Shown: piece by piece, positions 8,269 through 16,051 of the stretch
Layout of the letters: each line of letters opens with the position of its first letter
Numbering within the stretch: the stretch's first letter is position 1
Assembly (NCBI RefSeq): GCF_000803065.1
Contig: NZ_JSXI01000048.1
Coordinates: forward strand, 39,861-103,860
Direction: 5' to 3'
Length of the DNA stretch: 64,000 nt
Origin: Sphingomonas sp. ERG5
GTDB taxonomy: Bacteria > Pseudomonadota > Alphaproteobacteria > Sphingomonadales > Sphingomonadaceae
Notes under the pieces: generated by a model
Databases searched by the model: none
The model's input: the letters and a program-made list of their open reading frames with translations, nothing else
What the model was told of the DNA's origin: nothing
Program-made: the position numbers and the translations under genes

Positions 8269-8825
8269 GAATTGCTCCGCTCGATAAACGCGGCAAAGCC
8301 GGCAACGAAGATTGTCAGCCTGGCGCGGATGGTTTCGTCCGTCAGTTGCCCTTCGGCATCGAACAGCCCGCCGGCGCGCGCGGCGAGCAAACGCCCTTCG
8401 AACCATGGCCGGGTGCCGAGCGTGCGCAGCACGCCCAGCCAGGCATCCTGCGCCAGGATCGTGCCAAAACCGCCGGGCGATGCGCCGATGATCGCGATCG
8501 GCTTTGCGCCGAACACTCGGGCGATATCGTCCGCCGGACGCGAGAGCCAGTCGATCGTGTTCTTGAACACGCCCGGAATGCCATTGTTATACTCGGGTGT
8601 CGCCAGCAACACGCCGTCGGCCCCAACGATCGCTTCCTTGAGCGCGACCACGGCGCGCGGCAGGCCGTCCGCGGCCTCCACATCGGCGTTATAGAGCGGG
8701 ATGTCATTGATGGTATGGACGTCGAGCGTCGCTCCGTCCGGCATCACTTCCGCCGCTGCGCGCAACAAGCCGAGATTGAACGAGCGCCGCCGCAGGCTGC
8801 CGGCAATACCGATGATCCGCGTCAT
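8265..8825 (-). CDS. NADPH-dependent FMN reductase family protein
   Basis: 186-residue flavodoxin-like oxidoreductase. The N-terminal phosphate-binding loop GIAGSLRRRSFN and the motif TPEYNNGIPGVFKNTIDW identify the NADPH-dependent FMN/azoreductase-like family (ChrR/YieF type), which transfer two electrons from NAD(P)H to flavin, quinones or other acceptors. It overlaps the OsmC genes on both sides by four bases (8822-8825 and 8265-8268), so it is made together with them. Its likely job is quinone or oxidant detoxification; the electron acceptor is not predictable. Confidence 0.92.
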   Translation of the reverse strand: MTRIIGIAGSLRRRSFNLGLLRAAAEVMPDGATLDVHTINDIPLYNADVEAADGLPRAVVALKEAIVGADGVLLATPEYNNGIPGVFKNTIDWLSRPADDIARVFGAKPIAIIGASPGGFGTILAQDAWLGVLRTLGTRPWFEGRLLAARAGGLFDAEGQLTDETIRARLTIFVAGFAAFIERSNS

Positions 8826-9247
8826 GATGCTGCTTCCCCCACAAGTTCGGTATTTATCATGACACCGTTCTTGATCGCCAGCGTCACCGGCGTTCGTTCG
8901 GCGACATCGGCAAGCTTCGCGCGCTGCGCGGCGTCGAGCGGCCCTTTCGGGTGGAGCCGGCGCTCAATCCGGTCGCCCTGATCGTTGCGGATGAGCGTCA
9001 GATCGACGTCGAGCCCTTCGAGCGGCCAGCCCTTGCGTTCGGCATACATCTTGAGCGTCGCGGCAGTGCAGGCGCCGAGCGCGGACAGCAGCAGGTCGAA
9101 CGGCGCCGGGCCCGCACCCTGCCCGCCCAGCTTCACCGGTTCATCGGCGGTCAGCCGGTGGTGGCCGGCCTCGATCGCAACGGCATAAGGCGCAAGACCA
9201 ATCGCGGCGCTGACCCGGCTCAAAGTATAATCGACGCCCGGAATCAT
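8822..9247 (-). CDS. OsmC-family protein lacking the second cysteine
   Basis: 141-residue OsmC-family paralogue. The first cysteine is present (C60, ALGACTAAT) but the position of the second is threonine (T119, AERTPVTLAI), unlike the other OsmC gene in the same operon. A classical two-Cys hydroperoxidase cycle is therefore not available to this protein alone; it may use an external thiol, or have a binding role. The start at 9247 overlaps the pirin stop by four bases. The neighbouring FMN reductase and pirin suggest an oxidative or electrophile stress module. Confidence 0.88.
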   Translation of the reverse strand: MIPGVDYTLSRVSAAIGLAPYAVAIEAGHHRLTADEPVKLGGQGAGPAPFDLLLSALGACTAATLKMYAERKGWPLEGLDVDLTLIRNDQGDRIERRLHPKGPLDAAQRAKLADVAERTPVTLAIKNGVMINTELVGEAAS

Positions 9248-10146
9248 CGCGCTGCCTCCGGCGATGCCACCGGCGGTGGCGGAAAATCGGGGAGCGGGAT
9301 GAATTCCTGATCATCGGCGTCGGGCAGCTTCATCCGCCCGGCCCGCCAGTCGGCCGCCGCCTGGGCCAGCCGGTCCTGCGACGAAGAGACGAAGTTCCAG
9401 TACAGGAAGCGCTCGCCGATCGGTTCGCCGCCCAGCACCATCACGGTCGAATGCAAGGTGGCGCGCACTTTTGACGCACCCCGGCCCAGCACGAGCATCT
9501 TGCCCGCTTCGTAGACGGCCCCGTCAACCTCCACCGCGCCGGTCGCGACATACAGCGCGCGTTCGGCATGATCGGTCGGGATTTCGGCGGTCGCGCCGGG
9601 TTCCATTTCGAGATGCGCGTAGAACAGCGGCGAGTGCGTCCGCACCGCTGCGGACAATCCATAGGCACTGCCGGCGATGAGTTGGCCATGCACGCCCGCG
9701 TCGCTCCATTGCGGCAAGTCGTCGCCTTCGTGATGCGAGAAGGAAGGATCGGTTTCCTCATCCGCTTGCGGCAGCGCGACCCAGGCCTGGATGCCGTGGA
9801 GATGATCGCCCTCCGCCCGGGCCTTTTCGAACCGCTCGCTGTGCGTGATCCCCCGGCCGGCGGTCATCCAATTGACCTCTTGCGGGCGCACAGGCAGCAC
9901 CGAACCGACGCTGTCGCGGTGCATGATCTCCCCGGAAAACAGATAGGTGATGGTCGAAAGGCCGATATGCGGGTGCGGGCGGACATCCAGCGAACGATCC
10001 ACCCCGGGGCCAAGATCAAGGGGCCCCATATGGTCGAAAAACACAAATGGCCCGACCATTCGCCGCTTCGCGAAAGGCAGCACGCGGCCCACTTCCAGTC
10101 CGCCACCCAGGCTGCGGCGGCGTTGTTCGATCACCATCTCGATCAT
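9244..10146 (-). CDS. Pirin family protein (first gene of OsmC operon)
   Basis: 300-residue bicupin pirin. N-terminal pirin signature residues include FFDHMGPLDL, PHPHIGLSTITYLFSGE (metal His) and MTAGRGITHSE (His and Glu ligands). Bacterial pirins of this type often have quercetinase-like or redox-sensing roles; none can be assigned here. The ATG at 10146 (MIEMVIEQRR) is chosen because homologues begin at about this point; an ATG at 10137 is the alternative. It leads a four-gene operon in which each junction is a four-base ATGA overlap: pirin, OsmC, FMN reductase, OsmC. Confidence 0.88.
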   Translation of the reverse strand: MIEMVIEQRRRSLGGGLEVGRVLPFAKRRMVGPFVFFDHMGPLDLGPGVDRSLDVRPHPHIGLSTITYLFSGEIMHRDSVGSVLPVRPQEVNWMTAGRGITHSERFEKARAEGDHLHGIQAWVALPQADEETDPSFSHHEGDDLPQWSDAGVHGQLIAGSAYGLSAAVRTHSPLFYAHLEMEPGATAEIPTDHAERALYVATGAVEVDGAVYEAGKMLVLGRGASKVRATLHSTVMVLGGEPIGERFLYWNFVSSSQDRLAQAAADWRAGRMKLPDADDQEFIPLPDFPPPPVASPEAAR

Positions 10147-10245
10147 GACATTTCTCCTGCCGGCGCCTCTTGGCCGCCGATCATAACGGAACATGTGGAA
10201 TTGGCAGCGTCGTAATCGAGGTGACGGCTCCGATCCCGACGGCGT

Positions 10246-10278
10246 GAATCCGGTCCCCCGAAAAGGGGAACCGGATTC
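10246..10278 (-). terminator. Strong stem-loop after the second pirin gene
   Basis: GAATCCGGT (10246-10254) pairs with ACCGGATTC (10270-10278), with an inner CCCC/GGGG extension around a GAAAA loop. It begins 7 bases after the pirin stop on the minus strand. There is no good T-run, so it may be a processing or weak termination structure. Confidence 0.6.
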
Positions 10279-10284
10279 GGAGGG

Positions 10285-11154
10285 TCAGGCCGCCATCTGG
10301 GCGAACCGGCCGCTGTTGAAGTCATCCACAGCCTGGTGGATCTCGGCTTCGCTGTTCATGACGAACGGGCCATGGCCGACGATCGGCTCGTCGATCGGTT
10401 CGCCGGTCAGCACCAGCAACATAGCATCGCCGTCGGCATGGATCGCGATATCGCTCCCCTCGCGCCCCAGCAGCAGCATTTCCGCCTCACCAACCGCCTG
10501 AGTGGCGTTGACCGTCACATGGCCGGTCAGCACGACCAGCATGGCGGTATGGCCTTCGGGCAAATCAAGCATGAGGTCCGCGTCGCGATTGAGCCGCACA
10601 TCCCACAGATTGACTGGCGTAAAGGTTTTGGCCGGTCCCTTGCTGCCGCCGAACTCGCCGGCAATGATGCGGGCGGTGCCGGCGCCGTCGGGCAGATCGA
10701 TGACCGGGATATCGGCGTTCACGATACCCTGATAGCCGCCGGGCGCCATCTTGTCCTTCGCGGGCAGATTGACCCAGAGTTGCACCATGCGGAATGGGCC
10801 GCCGGTCTTGGCAAAGGCCGGCGAATGATATTCCTCATGCAGGATGCCGCCGCCCGCCGTCATCCATTGCACATCGCCGGGACCGATGATGCCGCCATTG
10901 CCGGCGGAATCCTTATGCTCGACTTCACCGTCGTAAACGATGGTGACGGTTTCGAATCCACGATGCGGATGTTGCCCCACGCCACGCCGGTCGGTGGTCG
11001 GCTCGAAATAATGCGGCCCCGCATAATCGAGCAGCAGGAACGGGCTGATATGCGCGCCCAGGCCATTATAGGAAAAGAGCGAGCGAACCGGAAAACCGTC
11101 GCCTACCCAATGGCCGCGATTGTTGCCGTAACGGCCGAGAATCTTCTTGCTCAT
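10285..11154 (-). CDS. Pirin family protein, divergent from LysR regulator
   Basis: 289-residue bicupin pirin with complete metal-binding N-terminal cupin (LLDYAGPHYFEP, HPHRGFETVTIVYDGEVEHKD, MTAGGGILHEEYH). Family members are iron-binding and often induced by a divergent LysR protein under electrophile or nutrient stress. The ATG at 11154 (MSKKILGRYG) fits homologous starts; the longer frame upstream runs into the divergent regulator's control region. It shares only moderate similarity with the pirin at 9244-10146, so the two are not a recent duplication. The LysR gene starts 124 bases away on the opposite strand. Confidence 0.9.
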   Translation of the reverse strand: MSKKILGRYGNNRGHWVGDGFPVRSLFSYNGLGAHISPFLLLDYAGPHYFEPTTDRRGVGQHPHRGFETVTIVYDGEVEHKDSAGNGGIIGPGDVQWMTAGGGILHEEYHSPAFAKTGGPFRMVQLWVNLPAKDKMAPGGYQGIVNADIPVIDLPDGAGTARIIAGEFGGSKGPAKTFTPVNLWDVRLNRDADLMLDLPEGHTAMLVVLTGHVTVNATQAVGEAEMLLLGREGSDIAIHADGDAMLLVLTGEPIDEPIVGHGPFVMNSEAEIHQAVDDFNSGRFAQMAA

Positions 11155-11257
11155 GGCGTTTCTCCGAAGCGGTCGGCGTTTGTCCAGATGGCCGATCGCG
11201 CTGTTGCAATGGAGATAGCCGCGCGACGACAACGTCGAAAGATTGTCAAAATCGACG

Positions 11258-11281
11258 CATCGTCCTATCAACAGGACGATG
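11258..11281 (+). promoter_or_regulatory. Inverted repeat covering the LysR Shine-Dalgarno and start codon
   Basis: CATCGTCCT (11258-11266) and AGGACGATG (11273-11281) are perfect 9-base complements around a 6-base loop. The right arm contains both AGGA and the ATG of the LysR gene. It could be a DNA operator or an mRNA hairpin that hides the start site. Confidence 0.6.
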
Positions 11282-12220
11282 CAGGATTTGAACGACCTTT
11301 ATTATTTCGTGCAGGTGGTCGATCATGGCGGCTTCGCGGCGGCGGGACGCGCGCTCAATATCCAGAAATCGAAGCTCAGCCGGCGCATCGCACTGCTGGA
11401 GGAACGGCTCGACGTGCGCTTGCTCAACCGATCCTCGCGCCGCTTCTCGGTGACCGAGATCGGCCGCGAATATTATGATCGCTGCGTCGCCGTATTGGTC
11501 GAGGCGGAAGCCGCCGAGCAAGTGATCGCCGCGGTGCGCGCCGAACCGCGCGGCGTGGTACGCATGAGTTGCCCCACCGCCCTGCTCTCCTTCCAGTTCG
11601 GCACCATCATTGCGCGGTTCCTGGCCGAGAATCCCGCGGTCGACATTCATCTGGAAAGCACCAATCGCCGGGTGGACCTGATCGCCGAAGGATTCGACAT
11701 CGCCATTCGGGTGCGCTTCCCGCCGCTGGAGCCAAGCGATCTCATCATGCGGCGGCTCGACGAGAGCACCCAGTGCCTGGTCGCCAGCCCGGCATTGCTG
11801 CCGGACACGCTCCGTTCGCCGGCCGACCTCAATGATCTTCCCAGCCTCGATCTCGGGCCGGCGCACCGCGACCATCACTGGCAGCTCCATCATGCCGATG
11901 GCCGGACGGCGATGGTGCCGCACCGGCCCCGGCTCGTCACCGACGATATGGCCGCGCTGCGTGACGCGGCGGTTGCGGGCGTCGGCGTCGTCCAGCTTCC
12001 GACGTTGATGATATGGGAAGATGTCGAGGCCGGGCGGCTGATCCATGTTCTGCCGCAATGGCGTCCCCGCGCCGGCATCATCCATGCCGTATTTCCTTCG
12101 CGCCGCGGATTGCTGCCTTCAGTGCGAGCGCTGATCGAGTTCCTGGCGCAGGAGTGCGTCAGGCAGCGCCAGACCGCCGGGCGATCGCTGCAGAATCTCG
12201 ATGCGGTGGCCGTCGATTGA
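11279..12220 (+). CDS. LysR-family transcriptional regulator
   Basis: 313-residue LysR-type regulator. The N-terminal winged helix-turn-helix is clear (LNDLYYFVQVVDHGGFAAAGRALNIQKSKLSRRIALLEERL), followed by a PBP2-like effector domain (residues about 90-300). It resembles the CrgA/PA4203-like subgroup. The divergent arrangement with the pirin gene (start 11154) is typical for LysR proteins that control their neighbour, so this is the likely regulator of the pirin gene and of itself. ATG 11279 carries AGGA two bases upstream, inside a hairpin; spacing is short for a ribosome-binding site. Confidence 0.93.
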   Translation: MQDLNDLYYFVQVVDHGGFAAAGRALNIQKSKLSRRIALLEERLDVRLLNRSSRRFSVTEIGREYYDRCVAVLVEAEAAEQVIAAVRAEPRGVVRMSCPTALLSFQFGTIIARFLAENPAVDIHLESTNRRVDLIAEGFDIAIRVRFPPLEPSDLIMRRLDESTQCLVASPALLPDTLRSPADLNDLPSLDLGPAHRDHHWQLHHADGRTAMVPHRPRLVTDDMAALRDAAVAGVGVVQLPTLMIWEDVEAGRLIHVLPQWRPRAGIIHAVFPSRRGLLPSVRALIEFLAQECVRQRQTAGRSLQNLDAVAVD

Positions 12221-12243
12221 TCACCTCGGGCCCGAAGCCTTGC

Positions 12244-12816
12244 TCAGAGGTGGAGATGGCGGTGCAGCGCCGCACCGCGTGGCGACAGCTGGTAACCGAC
12301 ATTGAGGCTTTCCGTTAAGCCCAGCGCCTTGAGTTTACGCACATTCGCTTTGAAGGGTGCGGTATCCCGGCCGACCATTGAGGCCAGTTCAGCGGCACGG
12401 ATGCCGGGATGGGCCGCGATCAGGTCCAACGTCCGTCGTGTCCAGGCCGAAGCGCGATCGAACCGCGCGAGCTTCGCCAGGATTTGCGCCAGGCTTTCCT
12501 CTCCGAGACGATCATCCTCACGCAAGGCGATGCGGGGATCATCGCCAGCCAGCTCGACTGCGATACGATAAAGATCACCAACGGGCCACGACGCCAGATC
12601 CGCATGCAAAGCAGCGAGGCCGTCATAGCCCGCCTGAATGGCGTCCCGTTCGGTGATGGCCTGCGCATCGATCATCGACACGTCATCGATGGCGAGAAGC
12701 CCCACGACCGTCGTCAATGTTCCGCCGGACTTCACGGTCGGCCGGCGCCAGCGCCGAAACACGAGCGTGATCCTTCCATCAGCGATACCGTCCAGAACCC
12801 GGCGCTTCAGAAGCAT
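12244..12816 (-). CDS. ASCH-like domain protein with C-terminal winged helix
   Basis: 190-residue protein not matched to a named gene. The first about 105 residues (MLLKRRVLDGIADGRITLVFRRW, TTVVGLLAIDDVSMI, GYDGLAALHADL) read like an ASCH/PUA-like RNA-binding domain; the C-terminal about 70 residues (SAWTRRTLDLIAAHPGIRAAELASMVG, FKANVRKLKALGLTES) read as a winged helix-turn-helix. The combination suggests a nucleic-acid binding regulator, but the ligand is unknown. It starts 34 bases after DUF1178 ends and could be the last gene of that operon. Confidence 0.75.
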   Translation of the reverse strand: MLLKRRVLDGIADGRITLVFRRWRRPTVKSGGTLTTVVGLLAIDDVSMIDAQAITERDAIQAGYDGLAALHADLASWPVGDLYRIAVELAGDDPRIALREDDRLGEESLAQILAKLARFDRASAWTRRTLDLIAAHPGIRAAELASMVGRDTAPFKANVRKLKALGLTESLNVGYQLSPRGAALHRHLHL

Positions 12817-12849
12817 CCGCGCCCGCCCTTCCCGCTTAACCCGTGACCG

Positions 12850-13290
12850 TCAATTCAGCGCCTCAGGCGGGATGACCGGTACGATCAGCGGCGCGATCGG
12901 CACGCCTTCCTCGACCAGATCCTTGACTTCAGCGGCGGTCGACTGGCCATGGATCGGAGCGGCCGCTTCATCACCGACATGCATGGCGCGGGCGCGGTCG
13001 GCAAAGGCGCGGCCGACCCATTCGGAGCTTTCGAGCGCCTTGGCTTGCGCCGCGGCCAGCGCCTCGAACGCAGCCTTCATCACCTCGGGTGACGGAAGAT
13101 TCCGGGTGGCGGGTTTGCTGTTGGCCTTGGCCGGGATGCTCGGCGCCATCACCGCCTTGATCACATCGGTCGCGCCGCAATAAGGGCAGGAAACCAGGCC
13201 GCGCTCGCGCTGTTCCTCGAACGCGGTGCTCGATCCGAACCAGGCCTCGAAAACATGGTCGCTGCCGCATTTCAGATCGAAGACGATCAT
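12850..13290 (-). CDS. DUF1178 family protein
   Basis: 146-residue protein of the alphaproteobacterial DUF1178 family. It begins MIVFDLKCGSDHVFEAWFGSS and carries a zinc-ribbon-like half site (VSCPYCGATDVIKAVMAP), together with the characteristic region SEWVGRAFADRARAMH. No function is known. Its start overlaps the nitrilase stop by one base (13290), indicating cotranscription with grxC and the nitrilase. Presence in this cluster is widely conserved in the class. Confidence 0.92.
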   Translation of the reverse strand: MIVFDLKCGSDHVFEAWFGSSTAFEEQRERGLVSCPYCGATDVIKAVMAPSIPAKANSKPATRNLPSPEVMKAAFEALAAAQAKALESSEWVGRAFADRARAMHVGDEAAAPIHGQSTAAEVKDLVEEGVPIAPLIVPVIPPEALN

Positions 13291-14111
13291 CAGGCGATCG
13301 TCACGGCCGGGATCGAACGGCGATGCATCAATACCGGAATGCGGCTGCGCACATCCTCGACGCGCGCCGGATCGACCTCGGCAAAGCCGATCCCGGCATC
13401 CTCGCCCATGTCGAGCACGACCTCACCCCAGGGATCGATCACCAGCGAATGGCCGAAAGTCGCGCGGCCATCCTCATGCACGCCGGTCTGCGCCGCGGCG
13501 ACGACATAGGCGCCCGCTTCGATCGCGCGGGCACGCAGCAGGATATGCCAGTGCGCCGCACCGGTCGGGCGGGTAAAGGCGGCGGGCACCGCGAGGAGAG
13601 TCGCACCGGCATTGCTGAGCGCACGATACAGATCGGCGAAGCGCAGATCATAGCAGATCGACAAGCCGAGATTGCCCGCAGGCGTCTCGACCACCGAACT
13701 GGTGTCGCCGGCACCATAGCTGGCGGATTCGCGCCAGCTCTCTCCGGTCGGAAGATCGACGTCGAACAAATGCAGCTTATCGTACCGCGCACGGATCGCG
13801 CCGCTATCGTCGATCACGAAACCGCGATTGGCGAGCTTTCCGTCGCCCCGCCGCAAGGCAAGCGAACCGAGATGGACCCAGATGCCATGTTGAGCAGCGG
13901 CGGCACGCACCGCGGCGAGCACGGGATCCAGCTCTTCGGTCGTGATATTGCCTGCCCCGCGTTCGCGATCACGGTCGATCAGGCCGGACATTTCGGGAGT
14001 GAAGAGCATGGTTGCCCCACCCGCTGCGGCCCGGGCGATGCCATCGATCAGAGTCGCCGCATTGACCGCGGGATCGATCCCGCTGGTCATCTGAAGCAAA
14101 GCGATCTTCAT
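13290..14111 (-). CDS. Carbon-nitrogen hydrolase (Nit1/Nit2-like nitrilase family)
   Basis: 273-residue cytoplasmic nitrilase-superfamily amidase. The Glu-Lys-Cys triad is visible: E40 (FTPEMSG), K112 (YDKLHLFDVD) and C153 (LSICYDLRF). The YDKLHLFDVD and CYDLRF contexts place it close to the Nit1/Nit2 branch, whose members hydrolyse deaminated glutathione or omega-amidated keto acids; a deaminated-glutathione repair role fits the adjacent glutaredoxin gene but is inference. Start ATG at 14111 overlaps the grxC stop by four bases. Confidence 0.93.
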   Translation of the reverse strand: MKIALLQMTSGIDPAVNAATLIDGIARAAAGGATMLFTPEMSGLIDRDRERGAGNITTEELDPVLAAVRAAAAQHGIWVHLGSLALRRGDGKLANRGFVIDDSGAIRARYDKLHLFDVDLPTGESWRESASYGAGDTSSVVETPAGNLGLSICYDLRFADLYRALSNAGATLLAVPAAFTRPTGAAHWHILLRARAIEAGAYVVAAAQTGVHEDGRATFGHSLVIDPWGEVVLDMGEDAGIGFAEVDPARVEDVRSRIPVLMHRRSIPAVTIA

Positions 14112-14365
14112 GCCGCGAGCAGCGCGTCCAGCTTGCCTTCGCGCTCCAGCGCGGCAAGTTCATCGGACCCGCCGACATGCCAGCCGTCGATGAAGATCTG
14201 CGGGACGGTGCTGCGCCCATTCGACCGGTCGAGCATCTCGGCACGCTTCGGACCACCCATGGTGATGTCGAATTCCTCGACCTGGGCGTCCTTGGCGGAC
14301 AGGAGTTTCATCGCCCGCGAACAATACGGACAGAAGGCCTTGGTATAGATTTCGACTTTTGCCAT
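14108..14365 (-). CDS. grxC: Glutaredoxin 3
   Basis: 85-residue dithiol glutaredoxin, the normal length for GrxC. The active site is C12-P-Y-C15 near the N-terminus (MAKVEIYTKAFCPYCSRA), with the cis-Pro region STVPQIFID and the GSH-binding GGSDEL. It reduces protein disulfides with glutathione. The ATG at 14365 is the only start giving a family-length product. It is downstream of comF (31-base gap) and coupled to the nitrilase by a four-base overlap. Confidence 0.96.
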   Translation of the reverse strand: MAKVEIYTKAFCPYCSRAMKLLSAKDAQVEEFDITMGGPKRAEMLDRSNGRSTVPQIFIDGWHVGGSDELAALEREGKLDALLAA

Positions 14366-14396
14366 GGCCCCGAAATGTGGTGTGGCCCGCCGCTTG

Positions 14397-15128
14397 TCAA
14401 TCGTTCCGGGTGGCATCGAGCACCCGCGCCCAGCACAGGATGGTAACGCTGGCCGCCCCCGCCCGCAGCAGGATCCGCGAACAGCTGTCGCTGGTCGCGC
14501 CGCTGGTATGCACGTCATCGACGAGAATGACGGCCTTGCCGCGCAAGCTGTCCTTGCGTGCGGGATCGATCTGAAAAGCACGCGCGACCATCTTTTCGCG
14601 CTCGCGCGGCCCCAGCCCACGCATCGACGGCGTGGCGCGAATGCGCTGTAAAATGGTCAGGTCGGCTGGACGGCCGCTGGCGCGTGACAGCGCGGTCGCG
14701 ATGAGTGCCGCCTGATTATAGCCGCGCGACCAGATCCGCCAGCGATGCAGCGGCACGGGCACGAACAGATCGGCCTGTGCCGGCATCAGCCGCGCCATCT
14801 GCCGCGCCACCGTTTCGGCATAGGCGGTACGGCCGCCATATTTGAGCTTGAGCACGACGGTCCGCGCGACATCGCCATAAGCAACGGCGGCGCGCACCCC
14901 GGCATGACGCGGCGGCGCCTGGTGGCACTCGGCGCAAAGCGCCCCCTCGCCCCGGTCATAGGCAAAGGGCGTGTTGCATCCCGCGCACCAGGGCGGCCCA
15001 AGGAAGCGCAGCGCGCTCCAGCACGTGACGCAGAAGCGATGATCCTCGATCGTCACCGCGCCACAGCCGGGGCAGCGTGGCGGCAACGCCAGGCCAGCGA
15101 CGAACCGGAAGGGCGCAAATGGTGTCAC
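14397..15128 (-). CDS. ComF family phosphoribosyltransferase-like protein
   Basis: 243-residue ComF-type protein. An N-terminal double zinc-ribbon (CPGCG, CVTC, CAGC, CAEC) is followed by a type I phosphoribosyltransferase domain with the PRPP loop VILVDDVHTSGATS and the motif VPVPLHRWRIWSRGYNQA. The proposed start is GTG at 15128 (VTPFAPFRFVAGLALPPRCPGCG); the frame is open upstream but that DNA is occupied by the divergent methyltransferase gene. ComF relatives act in DNA uptake or in 5' end of unknown nucleotide metabolism; for most Gram-negatives the role is not proven. It heads the ComF-grxC-nitrilase-DUF1178 cluster. Confidence 0.9.
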   Translation of the reverse strand: MTPFAPFRFVAGLALPPRCPGCGAVTIEDHRFCVTCWSALRFLGPPWCAGCNTPFAYDRGEGALCAECHQAPPRHAGVRAAVAYGDVARTVVLKLKYGGRTAYAETVARQMARLMPAQADLFVPVPLHRWRIWSRGYNQAALIATALSRASGRPADLTILQRIRATPSMRGLGPREREKMVARAFQIDPARKDSLRGKAVILVDDVHTSGATSDSCSRILLRAGAASVTILCWARVLDATRND

Positions 15129-15170
15129 GCCCCCTTGTCGCGGCCTGGCGTACGCGGCACAAGCCCGCCC

Positions 15171-16007
15171 GTGACGCCACCCGACATCTTCGATCGTAAT
15201 CTCCGCCGCCTGCGCCGTGACCGCGCGGCGCCGGATTATGCCGCGCATGACTTTCTGCGCGCGGCAATGCTCGACGGGATTGCCGAGCGGCTTGAGTCGG
15301 TGACCCGGACTTTCTCCGAAGTGCTCGACCTCGGCTGTTTCGACGGGTCCTTCGTCGCGCCAGCAGGCGCACGGATCGTCAGAAGCGATCCGGGTGCGGT
15401 GTTTGCGAACCGGGCGCAAGGCGTTCAGGCCGATGAAGACCAGCCGAGCTTTCCCGACGCCTCGTTCGACCTGATCGTTGCTGCCGGGACACTGGACACG
15501 GTCAGCGACTTGCCCGGCGCACTGGCGCTGGCCCGCCGGGCGCTACGGCCTGACGGGCTGTTCATGGCGGCGTTCACGGGCGGCAACAGCCTGTCGACGC
15601 TTCGTGCGGTATTGCGCGATGCCGAGGGCGAACGGCCGGCGGCACGGATCCATCCCCAAGTCGATGTCCGCTCGGCAGGCGATTTGCTGATGCGCGCGGG
15701 CTTCGCCCTGCCCGTCGCCGATGTCGAGACGCTGACGGTGCGGTATCGCGACATCTGGAGCCTGTTCCGCGACCTGCGTGGGATGGCGGCGACCAACTTG
15801 CTGCCGGGCACCCCGCCGCTGCGCCGCGACACGCTCGCGCGTGCGGCGCAGGCGTTTGCCGCGCGGGGCGATGGCGATAGTCGAACCGGCGAGCGGTTCG
15901 ATATCGTCTTCCTGACCGGCTGGGCGCCCGATGAGTCGCAACCCAAGCCGGCGCGACGCGGCAGCGGCGTTGCTTCGCTCGCGGAGGCGCTCAAGCGCCG
16001 CGATTAG
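15171..16007 (+). CDS. SAM-dependent methyltransferase, NDUFAF5/BioC-like
   Basis: 278-residue class I methyltransferase. Motif I is VLDLGCFDGSF, the acidic strand and post-I region VRSDPGAVF, and the motif FPDASFDLIVAAGTLDTVSDLPGAL follows; the sequence DIWSLFRDLRGMAATN matches the alphaproteobacterial NDUFAF5-like group (mitochondrial complex I assembly homologue). The GTG start at 15171 (VTPPDIFDRNLRRLRRDRAA) is chosen because homologous proteins begin with FDRxLRRxRRDRAA; the frame continues upstream into antisense comF. Divergent from comF with 42 bases between starts, so the two promoters must overlap. Confidence 0.9.
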   Translation: MTPPDIFDRNLRRLRRDRAAPDYAAHDFLRAAMLDGIAERLESVTRTFSEVLDLGCFDGSFVAPAGARIVRSDPGAVFANRAQGVQADEDQPSFPDASFDLIVAAGTLDTVSDLPGALALARRALRPDGLFMAAFTGGNSLSTLRAVLRDAEGERPAARIHPQVDVRSAGDLLMRAGFALPVADVETLTVRYRDIWSLFRDLRGMAATNLLPGTPPLRRDTLARAAQAFAARGDGDSRTGERFDIVFLTGWAPDESQPKPARRGSGVASLAEALKRRD

Positions 16008-16045
16008 AGTTTGATCCAGCAAGACGGCGCAGCTGGATCAAGCTC
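16008..16045. terminator. Bidirectional stem-loop between convergent genes
   Basis: TTGATCCAGC (16011-16020) pairs perfectly with GCTGGATCAA (16032-16041); flanking GAG/CTC extends the stem with one mismatch. It sits between the methyltransferase stop (16007) and the DUF1223 stop (16052), as expected for a shared terminator. Confidence 0.7.
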
Positions 16046-16051
16046 CAGCCG

